Shown: piece by piece, positions 1 through 8,184 of the stretch
Layout: every line of letters starts with the position of its first letter
Numbering within the stretch: position 1 is the stretch's first letter
DNA from: Streptomyces rhizoryzae
GTDB taxonomy: Bacteria; Actinomycetota; Actinomycetes; Streptomycetales; Streptomycetaceae
Assembly: GCF_023155275.1 (NCBI RefSeq)
Contig: NZ_JALMUV010000057.1
Span: 1-41,943 of the forward strand
Direction of reading: 5' to 3'
DNA length: 41,943 nt
The notes under the pieces: generated by a model
Database searches by the model: none
What the model was told of the DNA's origin: nothing
The model's input: only the letters and a program-made list of their open reading frames with translations
Made by a program: the position numbers and the translations under genes

Positions 1-118
1 CCGCCGAAGGCGGAAAGACAGACACCCCCACGGCGGGACAGCCGACCACGTACGGACCCCCCCGGCGCCAGCCGGAGCGGTACCGTCGGGACACACACCG
101 ACGTAGGGAGACGAGAAC
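1..118. other. Intergenic leader of the sacsin-like gene
   Basis: No gene is visible here. A short hairpin (5-bp stem, GAA loop, then AAAG) lies at 1-13 and could be the end of an upstream terminator. A second hairpin, with 6-bp arms 84-89 and 98-103 and an 8-nt loop, ends just before a GGGAG ribosome-binding site at 106-110 that serves the GTG at 119. What lies upstream is outside the window. Confidence 0.4.
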
Positions 119-3100
119 GTGGCAGGTATGCCGTGGGTGCGGGGTGCCGACGAGGGCGCCGACCCCTTCGGTACGGCCCGGTTGCGGCGCGGCGTGCTGG
201 ACGCCTGGGCCGCCTCGCCGGCCCGCTTCCGGGAGGACGCCAACGCGGAGGAGGACCTCGCGCTCGGTGGTTACCGTGACCGGCTGGCCGTGGAGCTGGC
301 GCAGAACGCGGCGGACGCGGCGGCCCGGGCCGGTGTGCCGGGGCGGCTGCGGCTGACCCTGCACGCCGCCGACGGCGGTGCCCCGGCGGTGCTCGTCGCC
401 TCCAACACCGGCGCGCCGCTGGACGCCACCGGCGTGGAGTCGCTCTCGACGCTGCGGGCCTCGGCGAAGCGGGAGAGCAGCGTGGGGGCCGGCGCGGTGG
501 GCCGGTTCGGGGTCGGGTTCGCCGCGGTGCTGGCGGTCAGCGATGAACCGGCGCTGGTGGGCCGGACCGGCGGCGTCCGCTGGTCGCTGGCCGAGGCCCG
601 GGAGCTGACCGAGGCGGTGGCCGCGCACAGCCCCGGCCTGGGCGGTGAACTCCGGCGCCGCGAGGGCCACGTACCGCTGCTGCGGCTGCCGCTGCCCGCG
701 GAGGGCACCGCACCCGAGGGCTACGACACCGCGGTGGTGCTGCCGCTGCGCGACGGCGCCGCGCAGGACCTCGCCGAGCGGCTGCTGGCCGGGATCGACG
801 CGGCGCTGCTGCTGACCCTGCCGGGGCTGGCCGAGGTCGTGGTGGAGACGCCGGACGGCACCCGGACCCTGGCGCGGCGTCAGGAGGGGGAGCTGACCGT
901 CGTCGAGGACAGCGCCCGGGGGGTGACCCGGTGGCGGGTGGCCTCCGACGGCGGGCCGCTGGACGCGGCGCTGCTGGCGGACCGCCCGGTCGAGGAGAAG
1001 CTGCGGCCGTCCTGGTCGGTGACCTGGGCGGTGCCGGTGGACGAGGCGGGCGCGCCGGTGCGGCCGGGCACCTCGCCGGTGCTGCACGCGCCGACCCCGA
1101 CCGATGAGCCGCTGGGCCTGCCGGCGCTGCTGATCGCCTCGTTCCCGCTGGAGCCGACCCGGCGCCACGTCGCGCCCGGGCCGCTCGCGGACTTCCTCAC
1201 CGGCCGGGCGGCCGCCGCGTACGCGGACCTGCTGGGCCGGTGGCAGCCGGTGTCGGCCGGCACCCTGGACCTCGTACCGGGGCCGCTGGGCAAGGGCGCG
1301 CTCGACGGTGAACTGCGGCGGCAGATCCTCGCGTTGCTGCCGCGGGTGCGGTTCCTGCCGAGCGCGGCGGAGCCCGGCGGCGCGCCGGAGGCGGCCGGCG
1401 AGTGGGACGCCGAGGCCGCCGAGCGGTACGTCCTGCGGCCGGTGGACGCCGAGCTGGTCGAGGGCGCGGGCGCGGCGGCGGTCGCGGTGCTGGCCGAGCT
1501 GTTCCCGGGGCTGCTGCCGGCCGGGCTGGAGCGGCGGCCGGAGCTGCGCGCGCTGGGCGTGGCCCGGGTGCCGCTCACCGAGATGATCGACCGGCTGGCG
1601 GGCGTGGAGCGCTCCCCGGAGTGGTGGTGGCGGCTGTACGACGCGCTGGCCGGCACCGACCCGGACCGGCTCAGCGGCCTCCCGGTGCCGCTGGCGGGCA
1701 CCGGGCGGACCGCCATCGGGCCGCGCCAGGTGCTGCTGCCGCTGCCCGGCGGCGGCCCGGACGCGGGCGCGGAGGCGGCCGGCCGGCACCGGACGCTGAC
1801 CCGGCTCGGCCTGAAGGTCGCCCACCCGGACGCGGTGCACCCGCTGCTGGAGAAGCTGGGGGCCACCCCGGCGGCGCCCCGCGCCGTCCTGACCACCCCG
1901 CAGGTGCGGGCCGCGGTCGCCAACTCCCTGGACGCCGACGAGGACGCCTACGACGTCTTCGAGGACGAGCTGGCGCCCGGCGCCGGGGTGCCGCTGGGCG
2001 CCGAGGAGCTGGCCGAGACGGTGCTCGGGCTGGTCCGGGACGCCGGTCTGGCGCCCGGTGACGAGCCGTGGCTGGCCGCGCTGGCACTGCCCGACGAGGA
2101 CGGCGAGCTGGCGCCGGCGGGTGAACTGGTCTTCCCCGGCAGCGACTTCGAGCAGGTGATCCGCGAGGGCGAACTCGCCGCCTGCGACGTGGAGCTGGCG
2201 GAGCGGTGGGGCGAGCAGCCGCTCACCGCGGTCGGGGTGCTGGCCACCTTCGCGCTGGTGCGGGCCGCCGATGTGGTGCTCGACCCGGACGAACTGGAGC
2301 CGCGCGAGGGCGACTTCCCCGAGCCGGACGACGCCGGGCTGCTGGACGCCGTCGACGTGTGGTGCGAGGACCTGCTCGATGCGCTGCCGAAGACCCCGGT
2401 GCCCCCGGTCGTCACCGAGCTGGTCGCGGTCCGCGACCTCGACCTGGTCGCCGACGCGGCCTGGCCGCGGGTGCTGGAGATGCTCTCCCGGCCGCCGCTG
2501 CGGGACGCCCTGACCGCGCCGGTGCGGGTGCTGCTGCCGGACGGCACCACCGAGTCGGTGCGCCCGTACACCGCCTGGTGGCTGCGCGGCCACCCGGTGC
2601 TGGACGGCCGCCGCCCCGCCGGGCTGCGCGCCGCGGGCGGCGACCCGCTGCTGGCCGGGCTGTACGAGGCGGCGGACGCGGGCCGGGTGGACGCGCAGGT
2701 GCTGCGCGCGCTCGGCGTCCGCACCTCGGTCGCCGCCCTGCTGGACGAGCCGGGCGGCGCGGCCGAGCTGCTGGGCCGGCTCGCCGACCCCGATCTGCCG
2801 GTGGGCGTCGCCCAGCTGCACGCCCTGTACGGGCTGCTGACCGACCTCGATCCCGACCGGGTGACGCTGCCGGACGAGCTGCGGGCGGTGGTCGGCGGCG
2901 AGATCCGGGTGGTGGACGCGGCGGACGCGGTGGTCGCGGACGCCCCGGACCTGATGCCGCTGGCCGGCGGCCGGGCGCTGCTGCCGGTGCGGCCGTCCCG
3001 GGCCGCGGAGCTGGCGGAGCTGTTCCAGGTGGAGCGGCTGAGCGAGGCGGTCACCGCCCGGGTGCGGTCCGCGGGCGAGGTGCACGACGTCCCGGAGGCG

Positions 3101-3358
3101 GTCCGCGCGCTGCTCGGCCCGGCCGCCCCCGGCAGCTACGTCGAGCACGAGGAGCTGCTGGTCGACGGCCCGGACGGGACCGCCGAACTGGACTGGCGGT
3201 GGGCGCCGGACGGCACCCTGCACGCGGCGACGCTGGAGGGGGTGGCGGCCGGGCTGGCCTGGGCGGCCGGGCAGTGGTCGCGGCGCTTCGAGGTGGCGGC
3301 GCTGCTGGAGGACCCGGAGCGGGGCGACGAGCTGGCGCGGGCGCGGTGGTTCGACTGA
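119..3358 (+). CDS. Sacsin N-terminal ATPase-like / Hsp90-type GHKL protein
   Basis: A 1079-aa, acidic, Ala/Leu-rich cytosolic protein. Residues about 40-140 carry GHKL-ATPase landmarks: a helix with the metal-binding Asn (LAQNAADAA, N63), the loop SNTGAPLD (95-102) in place of DxGxG, and GRFGVGF (128-134) as the lid glycine box. This is the arrangement of the sacsin N-terminal ATPase-like family related to Hsp90. The remaining roughly 900 residues have no domain I can name. The GTG start is chosen because GGGAG sits 8 nt upstream. It stands alone, and a terminator hairpin follows. Biological role in actinomycetes is unknown; chaperone-like or ATP-switch activity is inference from the fold. 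Confidence 0.85.
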   Translation: MAGMPWVRGADEGADPFGTARLRRGVLDAWAASPARFREDANAEEDLALGGYRDRLAVELAQNAADAAARAGVPGRLRLTLHAADGGAPAVLVASNTGAPLDATGVESLSTLRASAKRESSVGAGAVGRFGVGFAAVLAVSDEPALVGRTGGVRWSLAEARELTEAVAAHSPGLGGELRRREGHVPLLRLPLPAEGTAPEGYDTAVVLPLRDGAAQDLAERLLAGIDAALLLTLPGLAEVVVETPDGTRTLARRQEGELTVVEDSARGVTRWRVASDGGPLDAALLADRPVEEKLRPSWSVTWAVPVDEAGAPVRPGTSPVLHAPTPTDEPLGLPALLIASFPLEPTRRHVAPGPLADFLTGRAAAAYADLLGRWQPVSAGTLDLVPGPLGKGALDGELRRQILALLPRVRFLPSAAEPGGAPEAAGEWDAEAAERYVLRPVDAELVEGAGAAAVAVLAELFPGLLPAGLERRPELRALGVARVPLTEMIDRLAGVERSPEWWWRLYDALAGTDPDRLSGLPVPLAGTGRTAIGPRQVLLPLPGGGPDAGAEAAGRHRTLTRLGLKVAHPDAVHPLLEKLGATPAAPRAVLTTPQVRAAVANSLDADEDAYDVFEDELAPGAGVPLGAEELAETVLGLVRDAGLAPGDEPWLAALALPDEDGELAPAGELVFPGSDFEQVIREGELAACDVELAERWGEQPLTAVGVLATFALVRAADVVLDPDELEPREGDFPEPDDAGLLDAVDVWCEDLLDALPKTPVPPVVTELVAVRDLDLVADAAWPRVLEMLSRPPLRDALTAPVRVLLPDGTTESVRPYTAWWLRGHPVLDGRRPAGLRAAGGDPLLAGLYEAADAGRVDAQVLRALGVRTSVAALLDEPGGAAELLGRLADPDLPVGVAQLHALYGLLTDLDPDRVTLPDELRAVVGGEIRVVDAADAVVADAPDLMPLAGGRALLPVRPSRAAELAELFQVERLSEAVTARVRSAGEVHDVPEAVRALLGPAAPGSYVEHEELLVDGPDGTAELDWRWAPDGTLHAATLEGVAAGLAWAAGQWSRRFEVAALLEDPERGDELARARWFD

Positions 3359-3378
3359 CGCCGGCGTAGCGGTACGGC

Positions 3379-3418
3379 GCGGGGCGGCGGCCGGGCAGGG
3401 GTCCGGTGGCCGCCCCGC
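3379..3418 (+). terminator. Putative Rho-independent-type hairpin
   Basis: Perfect 10-bp GC-only arms (3379-3388 and 3409-3418) lie 20 bp after the stop codon of the sacsin-like gene. There is no U-tract, which is usual for Streptomyces terminators. Confidence 0.55.
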
Positions 3419-3532
3419 GGCCGTTCGCGGGGCCGTCGCGGGGCCGTCGCGGGGCCCGGTGGTGCGCGCGTTTCCGGAGAAGCCGGGCGGGTTGGGCAAA
3501 CGGGGCGTCAAACACCGACCGCGCACAGGAAG

Positions 3533-3560
3533 TTGCCGGATCGCCGCGACCGGCTAGAGT
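3533..3560 (+). promoter_or_regulatory. Putative conservon promoter
   Basis: TTGCCG (3533-3538), a 16-bp spacer and TAGAGT (3555-3560) fit a housekeeping-sigma promoter. It would give a leader of about 150 nt before cvnA. The rest of the 3419-3715 gap holds GC-rich direct repeats of GGGGCCGTCGC near 3428-3450 and no gene. No binding site was recognised. Confidence 0.45.
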
Positions 3561-3715
3561 GCCAGGGCGATCATCGCTCACTTGCTCGTCGCACCCCGAC
3601 ACCCTGTCGTGGACGGCGCCCGCCGCGGTTCGGCACCCCGAGGCCCCGGGCCCGTTCCGCCGTCCGCCCGCCAGCCGTCCGGCCGCCGCCGCCATCGCAC
3701 CCGAGGACCTGTTTG

Positions 3716-5350
3716 ATGCCACCACGGATACCCTCCCGCCGGGCGGCGCCCACGCCGCTGGGAGCCGCACTGCGCACCCTGGCGGCCGCCCTGGTGGTGA
3801 CCGGCGGACTGGGTGTCTGGCTCGTCCTGCTCCTGCCCGGCACCGTCCGGCCCCTGGTCGCCTGGAGCGCCGGGGCGGCCGCGGTGCTGCTGAGCGCCGC
3901 GGTGGCCACCGCGGTGTTCCAGGAGCGGCTGGTCCGGCACCACCGGGGGCGGGTCGCCGCCCTCAAGGCCGAGGCCGCGGCGCTGGCGGACGAGACGCTG
4001 CCCGCGCTGGTCGGGCTGCTGCGGGACGGGGCGTCGGCGGACACCGCGCTCGGCCGCACCGGCCTGCCGCGGGCCGCGGCGCACCAGCGGATCCTGCGGA
4101 CGGTGGCCGAGGAGGTCGGCCGCGGGGAGCGGATGCGGGCCGCGGCGATGTCCGCGTGCGCCAACGCCGCGGGCCGGGTGCAGGCGCTCGCCACCGGGAT
4201 GCTCGCCGACCTGCGCGAGATGGAGGACCGGCACGGCGAGGAGGTGCTGGGCGACCTGCTGAAGCTGGACCACATGACGGCGCAGGCCGGCCGGCTGGCG
4301 GACAGCATCGCGGTGCTGACCGGTGCCCGCTCCGGACGCCGCTGGAACAAGCCGATCGCCATGGAGAGCATCCTGCGCGGGGCGATGGGCCGGATCAGCG
4401 CCTACCGCCGGATCCAGCTGCACCACCGCAGCGACGTCGCCATCGCCGGCCACGCGGCCGAGGGCATCATGCACGCGCTGGCCGAGATCATGGACAACGC
4501 CGCCTCGTTCTCCCCGCCGTCGTCGCCGGTGCACGTGTACGTGGAGGAGGCGCAGGCCGGTGTGGTGGTCAGCGTCGAGGACAGCGGGCTGGTGATGGGC
4601 GAGGCGGCGTTGCAGCGCGCCCAGGAGACGGTGTCCGCGGACACCCTGGACCTGATGTCGCTCTCCGGGACCCGGCTGGGGCTGGCGGTGGTCGGCTGCC
4701 TGGCCCGCAAGCACGGGCTGAACGTCTCCTTCCGGCCGTCGGCGCGCGGCGGCACCGGTGTGGTCGTGCTGATCCCGCAGCAGCTGGTGACCGAGGGGCG
4801 GCAGCCGGCCCGGCTGGACGCGGAGCCGCCGGTGGCCGGCCGGCCCGTACCGGCCGCCCGGCCCGCCGTTCCCGCGCCGCGGCGCGCCCCCGAGGCCGGC
4901 CCGGCCCCGGAGGCGCCCCGGGCCGGGGAGCCGGCGCCCCTGCCGCGGCGCGCGCCCCGGACCGGGACGTCCGGCACCGGCACCCCCGCGCCCGCCCCCG
5001 AGCCGGCCTCCGCCCCCGAGCCGGCCTCCGCCCCCGAGCCGGCCTCCGCCCCCGAGCCGGCTCCCGCCCCCGAGATCGGCGAGAGCGGTCTCCCCAAGCG
5101 CCGCCGCGGCCAGACCCTGGCCGGCTCCCCGATGGGGACCGGCCCGGCCGGCGGCGGCCGGACGCCCGCCCGCGACGCGGCCCCGCGGCCGGCCCGCTCC
5201 CGCGAGGAGGCCGCGGCCCGGTTCCGCGCCTTCCGCCAGGCCGTCCAGGGCCGGACCGGCCCGGACGACGCCGGCCGCCCCCGCAGCAGCGGCTCACCCG
5301 CAGCACCCCCCGCACCCTCTCCAGCACCTCCGGAGGACGAGACCCGATGA
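3716..5350 (+). CDS. cvnA: Conservon sensor histidine-kinase-like protein CvnA
   Basis: A 544-aa membrane protein and the first gene of a conservon. Two membrane segments (about 19-41 and 44-68) are followed by a helical dimerisation region around H186 (KLDHMT) and a HATPase_c domain with N-box N261 (EIMDNAASFSPP), DSG (289-291) and LGLAVV (321-326). The last 180 residues are a Pro/Ala/Arg-rich tail containing a tandem repeat. In characterised conservons CvnA forms a membrane complex with CvnB, C and D; no cognate response regulator is encoded nearby, as is normal for this family. The ATG at 3716 is preferred over upstream in-frame codons because GAGG lies 9 nt before it and homology starts there. 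It overlaps cvnB by ATGA. Confidence 0.9.
   Translation: MPPRIPSRRAAPTPLGAALRTLAAALVVTGGLGVWLVLLLPGTVRPLVAWSAGAAAVLLSAAVATAVFQERLVRHHRGRVAALKAEAAALADETLPALVGLLRDGASADTALGRTGLPRAAAHQRILRTVAEEVGRGERMRAAAMSACANAAGRVQALATGMLADLREMEDRHGEEVLGDLLKLDHMTAQAGRLADSIAVLTGARSGRRWNKPIAMESILRGAMGRISAYRRIQLHHRSDVAIAGHAAEGIMHALAEIMDNAASFSPPSSPVHVYVEEAQAGVVVSVEDSGLVMGEAALQRAQETVSADTLDLMSLSGTRLGLAVVGCLARKHGLNVSFRPSARGGTGVVVLIPQQLVTEGRQPARLDAEPPVAGRPVPAARPAVPAPRRAPEAGPAPEAPRAGEPAPLPRRAPRTGTSGTGTPAPAPEPASAPEPASAPEPASAPEPAPAPEIGESGLPKRRRGQTLAGSPMGTGPAGGGRTPARDAAPRPARSREEAAARFRAFRQAVQGRTGPDDAGRPRSSGSPAAPPAPSPAPPEDETR
4994..5074 (+). repeat. 18-bp coding tandem repeat in cvnA
   Basis: About 4.5 copies of an 18-bp unit, starting at 4994, 5012, 5030, 5048 and 5066, encode an Ala-Pro-Glu-Pro-Ala-Ser hexapeptide in the cytoplasmic tail of CvnA. 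The first three copies are identical; the fourth carries two changes. Such arrays expand and contract by slippage. Confidence 0.9.
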
Positions 5351-5760
5351 ACACCACCGACCACAGCCTCGACTGGATGCTGGAGAACCTGCTCCAGAAG
5401 ACCCCGGGGGCCCGGCACGCCCTGGTCCTCTCCCGGGACGGGCTCAAGCTCTGCCACTCCAAGGACCTGACCGTCGACCAGGCCGACCAGCTGGCCGCCA
5501 TCGCCTCCGGCATCCAGAGCCTGTCGCACGGCGCCTCGGTGGAGTTCGGCGACGGCACCGGCGGCGTGCGGCAGGCGATGACGGAGTTCCACGGCGGGGT
5601 GCTGTTCATCGTCGAGGCGGGCAACGGCGCGCACCTGGCGCTGATCGCCGTCGAGGACGCCGACGTCGGCCTGATCGGCTTCAACATGAACGAGCTGGTG
5701 GAGCAGATCGGCGAGTACCTCCAGGCCGCCCCGCGCGGTGAGGGCGGGCAATCCGCATGA
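5347..5760 (+). CDS. cvnB: Conservon roadblock/LC7 protein CvnB
   Basis: A 137-aa protein with the roadblock/LC7 fold along its whole length (for example ALVLSRDGLKLCHS near residue 25 and GFNMNELVEQIGEYL near the C-terminus). Members of this family act as scaffolds or GTPase regulators, and in conservons CvnB bridges the sensor and the small GTPase. The ATG overlaps the stop of cvnA and its own stop overlaps the cvnC start (ATGA both times), which points to translational coupling and fixed stoichiometry. Confidence 0.92.
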   Translation: MNTTDHSLDWMLENLLQKTPGARHALVLSRDGLKLCHSKDLTVDQADQLAAIASGIQSLSHGASVEFGDGTGGVRQAMTEFHGGVLFIVEAGNGAHLALIAVEDADVGLIGFNMNELVEQIGEYLQAAPRGEGGQSA

Positions 5761-6113
5761 AGCGGCTCGGTCCTGACGACGCTCCGGACCGGCTCTACAC
5801 GGTGACCGGCGGACGCAGCCGGTCCGCCGACGACCGGACGCTGGACCTGGTGACCCTCATCGTCAGCGAATGCGATCCGACGCCGGGCATGCAGTCCGAG
5901 CATGCCCGGATCCTGACCCTGTGCCGCCGCCCGACGGCCGTGGTGGAGATCTCGGCGGAGCTGCGGATGCCGGTCAGCGTGATCCGGATCCTGCTGTCCG
6001 ACCTGCTCGACCGCGGCCAGGTCACCGCCCGGCACCCGCGCGTCCGCGAAACCGCCCAACTCCCCGATGCCGACCTGCTGAAGGAGGTGCTCGATGCACT
6101 CCACCGCCTCTGA
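5757..6113 (+). CDS. cvnC: Conservon DUF742 protein CvnC
   Basis: A 118-aa DUF742 protein. The N-terminal part has the typical RLYTVTGGRS segment, and the C-terminal half looks like a winged-helix (a run of helices around VVEISAELRMPVSVIRILLSDLLDRG, given here only by position, residues about 60-86). In conservons CvnC is part of the membrane-associated complex with CvnA, B and D; whether it binds DNA is not established. It overlaps cvnB by 4 nt and cvnD by 20 nt. Confidence 0.9.
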   Translation: MKRLGPDDAPDRLYTVTGGRSRSADDRTLDLVTLIVSECDPTPGMQSEHARILTLCRRPTAVVEISAELRMPVSVIRILLSDLLDRGQVTARHPRVRETAQLPDADLLKEVLDALHRL

Positions 6114-6756
6114 TCGCGCGGCTGCGGCCGTAGCGGCCGGCACCGACGCCGACCGCACCCCGCTGAGCGCCACCGCCGACAACGGCCTGAAGATCGTCAT
6201 CGTCGGCGGCTTCGGCGTCGGCAAGACCACCATGGTCCGCTCGGTGAGCGAGATCCGGCCGCTGAACACCGAGGAGACGATGACCCGGGCCGGGGTCGGC
6301 GTCGACGACCCCACCGGCGTCGAGGGCAAGACGACCACCACCGTCGCCTTCGACTTCGGCCGGATCACCGTCAACGACAGCGCGGTGCTCTACCTCTTCG
6401 GCGCGCCCGGCCAGGAGCGCTTCTGGTTCCTGTGGGACCGGCTGTTCTCCGGCACCCTGGGCGCCGTGGTGCTCGTCGACACCCGCCGGCTGGACGACTC
6501 CTGGTACGCCATCGACCGGCTGGAGGCGCACGGGATGCCGTTCATCGTCGCGCACAACGACTTCGGCGGCGACCGGCACACCGCGGCGCAGATCCGGGAG
6601 GCGCTGGACCTGTCGCCCGAGGTGCCGCTGGTCTCCTGCGACGCCCGCGACCGGGAGTCCAGCAAGGCCGTGCTGATCGCCCTGGTCGACCACCTCTACG
6701 ACCTGTCCACCCGGGACGCCGTACCCGTCCAGGAGACCGCGGAGATGGCACCGTGA
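6094..6756 (+). CDS. cvnD: Conservon small GTPase CvnD
   Basis: A 220-aa GTP-binding protein of the conserved conservon ATP/GTP-binding family. The P-loop GGFGVGKTT is at 38-46, the switch II/Walker B equivalent FGAPGQERF at 102-110, and a HNDF box (154-157) takes the place of NKxD, as in this family. The first 30 residues are a polar extension. An AAGGAGG ribosome-binding site lies inside cvnC, 7 nt before the ATG. In the conservon model CvnD cycles GDP/GTP under control of CvnA-C. Its stop overlaps the GTG of the P450 gene, so the P450 is coupled to the GTPase. Confidence 0.92.
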   Translation: MHSTASDRAAAAVAAGTDADRTPLSATADNGLKIVIVGGFGVGKTTMVRSVSEIRPLNTEETMTRAGVGVDDPTGVEGKTTTTVAFDFGRITVNDSAVLYLFGAPGQERFWFLWDRLFSGTLGAVVLVDTRRLDDSWYAIDRLEAHGMPFIVAHNDFGGDRHTAAQIREALDLSPEVPLVSCDARDRESSKAVLIALVDHLYDLSTRDAVPVQETAEMAP

Positions 6757-8060
6757 CCGAGCAGCAGTACCCCACCGCCGGCGGCTGCCCCCTGCGGGCC
6801 GGTGCGGCCGGTCCCGACGGCCCGGAGGCGGTGCCGTTCTACGGCGCCGGCCTCAGCGACGACCCGGCCCGGCTCTACCGCGAGATGCGCGCCCGGCACG
6901 GCACGGTCGCGCCGATCCTGCTGGACGGCGACATCCCCGGCTGGTTCGTCATGGGCTACCGGGAACTCCACCAGGTCACCAGCAACCCCGAGCTGTTCGC
7001 CCGGGACTCGCGGCGCTGGCACGCCTGGGACCGGATCCCCGAGGGGTGGCCGCTGCTGCCGTTCGTCGGCCACCAGCCGTCGGTGATGTTCGCCGAGGGC
7101 CCCGAGCACCGCCGCCGGGCCGGGGCGATCAGCGACGCGCTCACCGCGATCGACCAGTTCGAGCTGCGGCAGATCTGCGAGCGGCTGGCGGACGGGCTGA
7201 TCGACGCGTTCGCGGGCTCCGGCGAGGCGGACCTGATGGCGCGCTACGCGGCCCGGCTCCCGCTGCTGGTCATCGCCGAGCTGTTCGGCTTCCCGCACAC
7301 CGAGGTGCCCGAACTCGCCGCCGACATCGCCGCGTCGCTGAACGCGGACGAGGGCGCCATCGCCGCCCACCAGCGGGTCGCCGAGCGGATGCAGCGGCTG
7401 GTCAAGGCCAAGCGCGACCGGCCGGGCCCCGACGTGCCGTCCCGGCTGCTGGCCCACCCGGCCGGGCTGGCCGAGGAGGAGGTGGTCATCGACCTGCTGG
7501 TGGTGATGGCCGCCGCCCAGCAGCCGACCGCCAACTGGATCGGCAACACGCTGCGGCTGATGCTGACCGACGACCGCTTCGCGCTCAGCCTCTCCGGGGG
7601 CCGGCGCAGCGTCGGACAGGCCCTCAACGAGGTGCTCTGGCAGGACACCCCGACGCAGAACTTCATCGGCCGCTGGGCGGTGCGCGACACCCAGCTCGGC
7701 GGCCGCCGGATCCGCACCGGGGACCTGCTGATCCTGGGGCTGGCCGCCGCCAACACCGACCCGCAGGTGCGGCCGGACTTCACCGACGCGGGCTCGGACG
7801 GCAACCAGGCCCACATGTCCTTCAGCCACGGCGACCACGCCTGCCCCTACCCGGCCCCGGAGATCGCCGAGGTGATCGCCAAGGCCGCGGTGGAGGTGCT
7901 GCTGGACCGGCTGCCGGACGTGATGCTGGCGGTGCCCGGCGAGGACCTGGCCTGGCACCCGTCGGTGTGGATGCGCGGACTGGTCAGCCTGCCGGTCGAG
8001 TTCACGCCCACCTACACCCCCATCCCGGCGATGGGCGCCCGCGGCGGCCTGTCCGGCTGA
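6753..8060 (+). CDS. cvnE: Conservon cytochrome P450, CYP157-like, without ExxR
   Basis: A 435-aa P450-fold protein coupled to cvnD by a GTGA overlap. The heme-thiolate loop is intact (FSHGDHACP, Cys364). The K-helix, however, reads NEVLW (292-296): the Arg of the normally invariant ExxR motif is Trp. The I-helix lacks the AGxET/DT oxygen-activation motif and reads AAAQQPTAN (253-261). Loss of ExxR is a published property of the CYP157 family, whose members sit in Streptomyces conservons. Function is unknown; a sensory or non-catalytic heme protein working with the GTPase complex is as likely as an oxygenase. The start is chosen from the overlap. Confidence 0.87.
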   Translation: MTEQQYPTAGGCPLRAGAAGPDGPEAVPFYGAGLSDDPARLYREMRARHGTVAPILLDGDIPGWFVMGYRELHQVTSNPELFARDSRRWHAWDRIPEGWPLLPFVGHQPSVMFAEGPEHRRRAGAISDALTAIDQFELRQICERLADGLIDAFAGSGEADLMARYAARLPLLVIAELFGFPHTEVPELAADIAASLNADEGAIAAHQRVAERMQRLVKAKRDRPGPDVPSRLLAHPAGLAEEEVVIDLLVVMAAAQQPTANWIGNTLRLMLTDDRFALSLSGGRRSVGQALNEVLWQDTPTQNFIGRWAVRDTQLGGRRIRTGDLLILGLAAANTDPQVRPDFTDAGSDGNQAHMSFSHGDHACPYPAPEIAEVIAKAAVEVLLDRLPDVMLAVPGEDLAWHPSVWMRGLVSLPVEFTPTYTPIPAMGARGGLSG

Positions 8061-8106
8061 CCGCGCCCTCGCACGCAGCGGCGGCCCCCGGCGCAACTGC
8101 CCGGTC

Positions 8107-8138
8107 CCGGGCGGTGTTTCACGGCAGACACCGCCCGG
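8107..8138. terminator. Bidirectional terminator between the two P450 genes
   Basis: Perfect 11-bp arms (8107-8117 and 8128-8138) with a 10-nt loop lie midway between two convergent stop codons (8060 and 8185). The position suits termination from both sides. Confidence 0.7.
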
Positions 8139-8184
8139 TCCGATGGGAAGCACCGCCCGGCACCGCCCGCGCGTCAGCCGTCCG

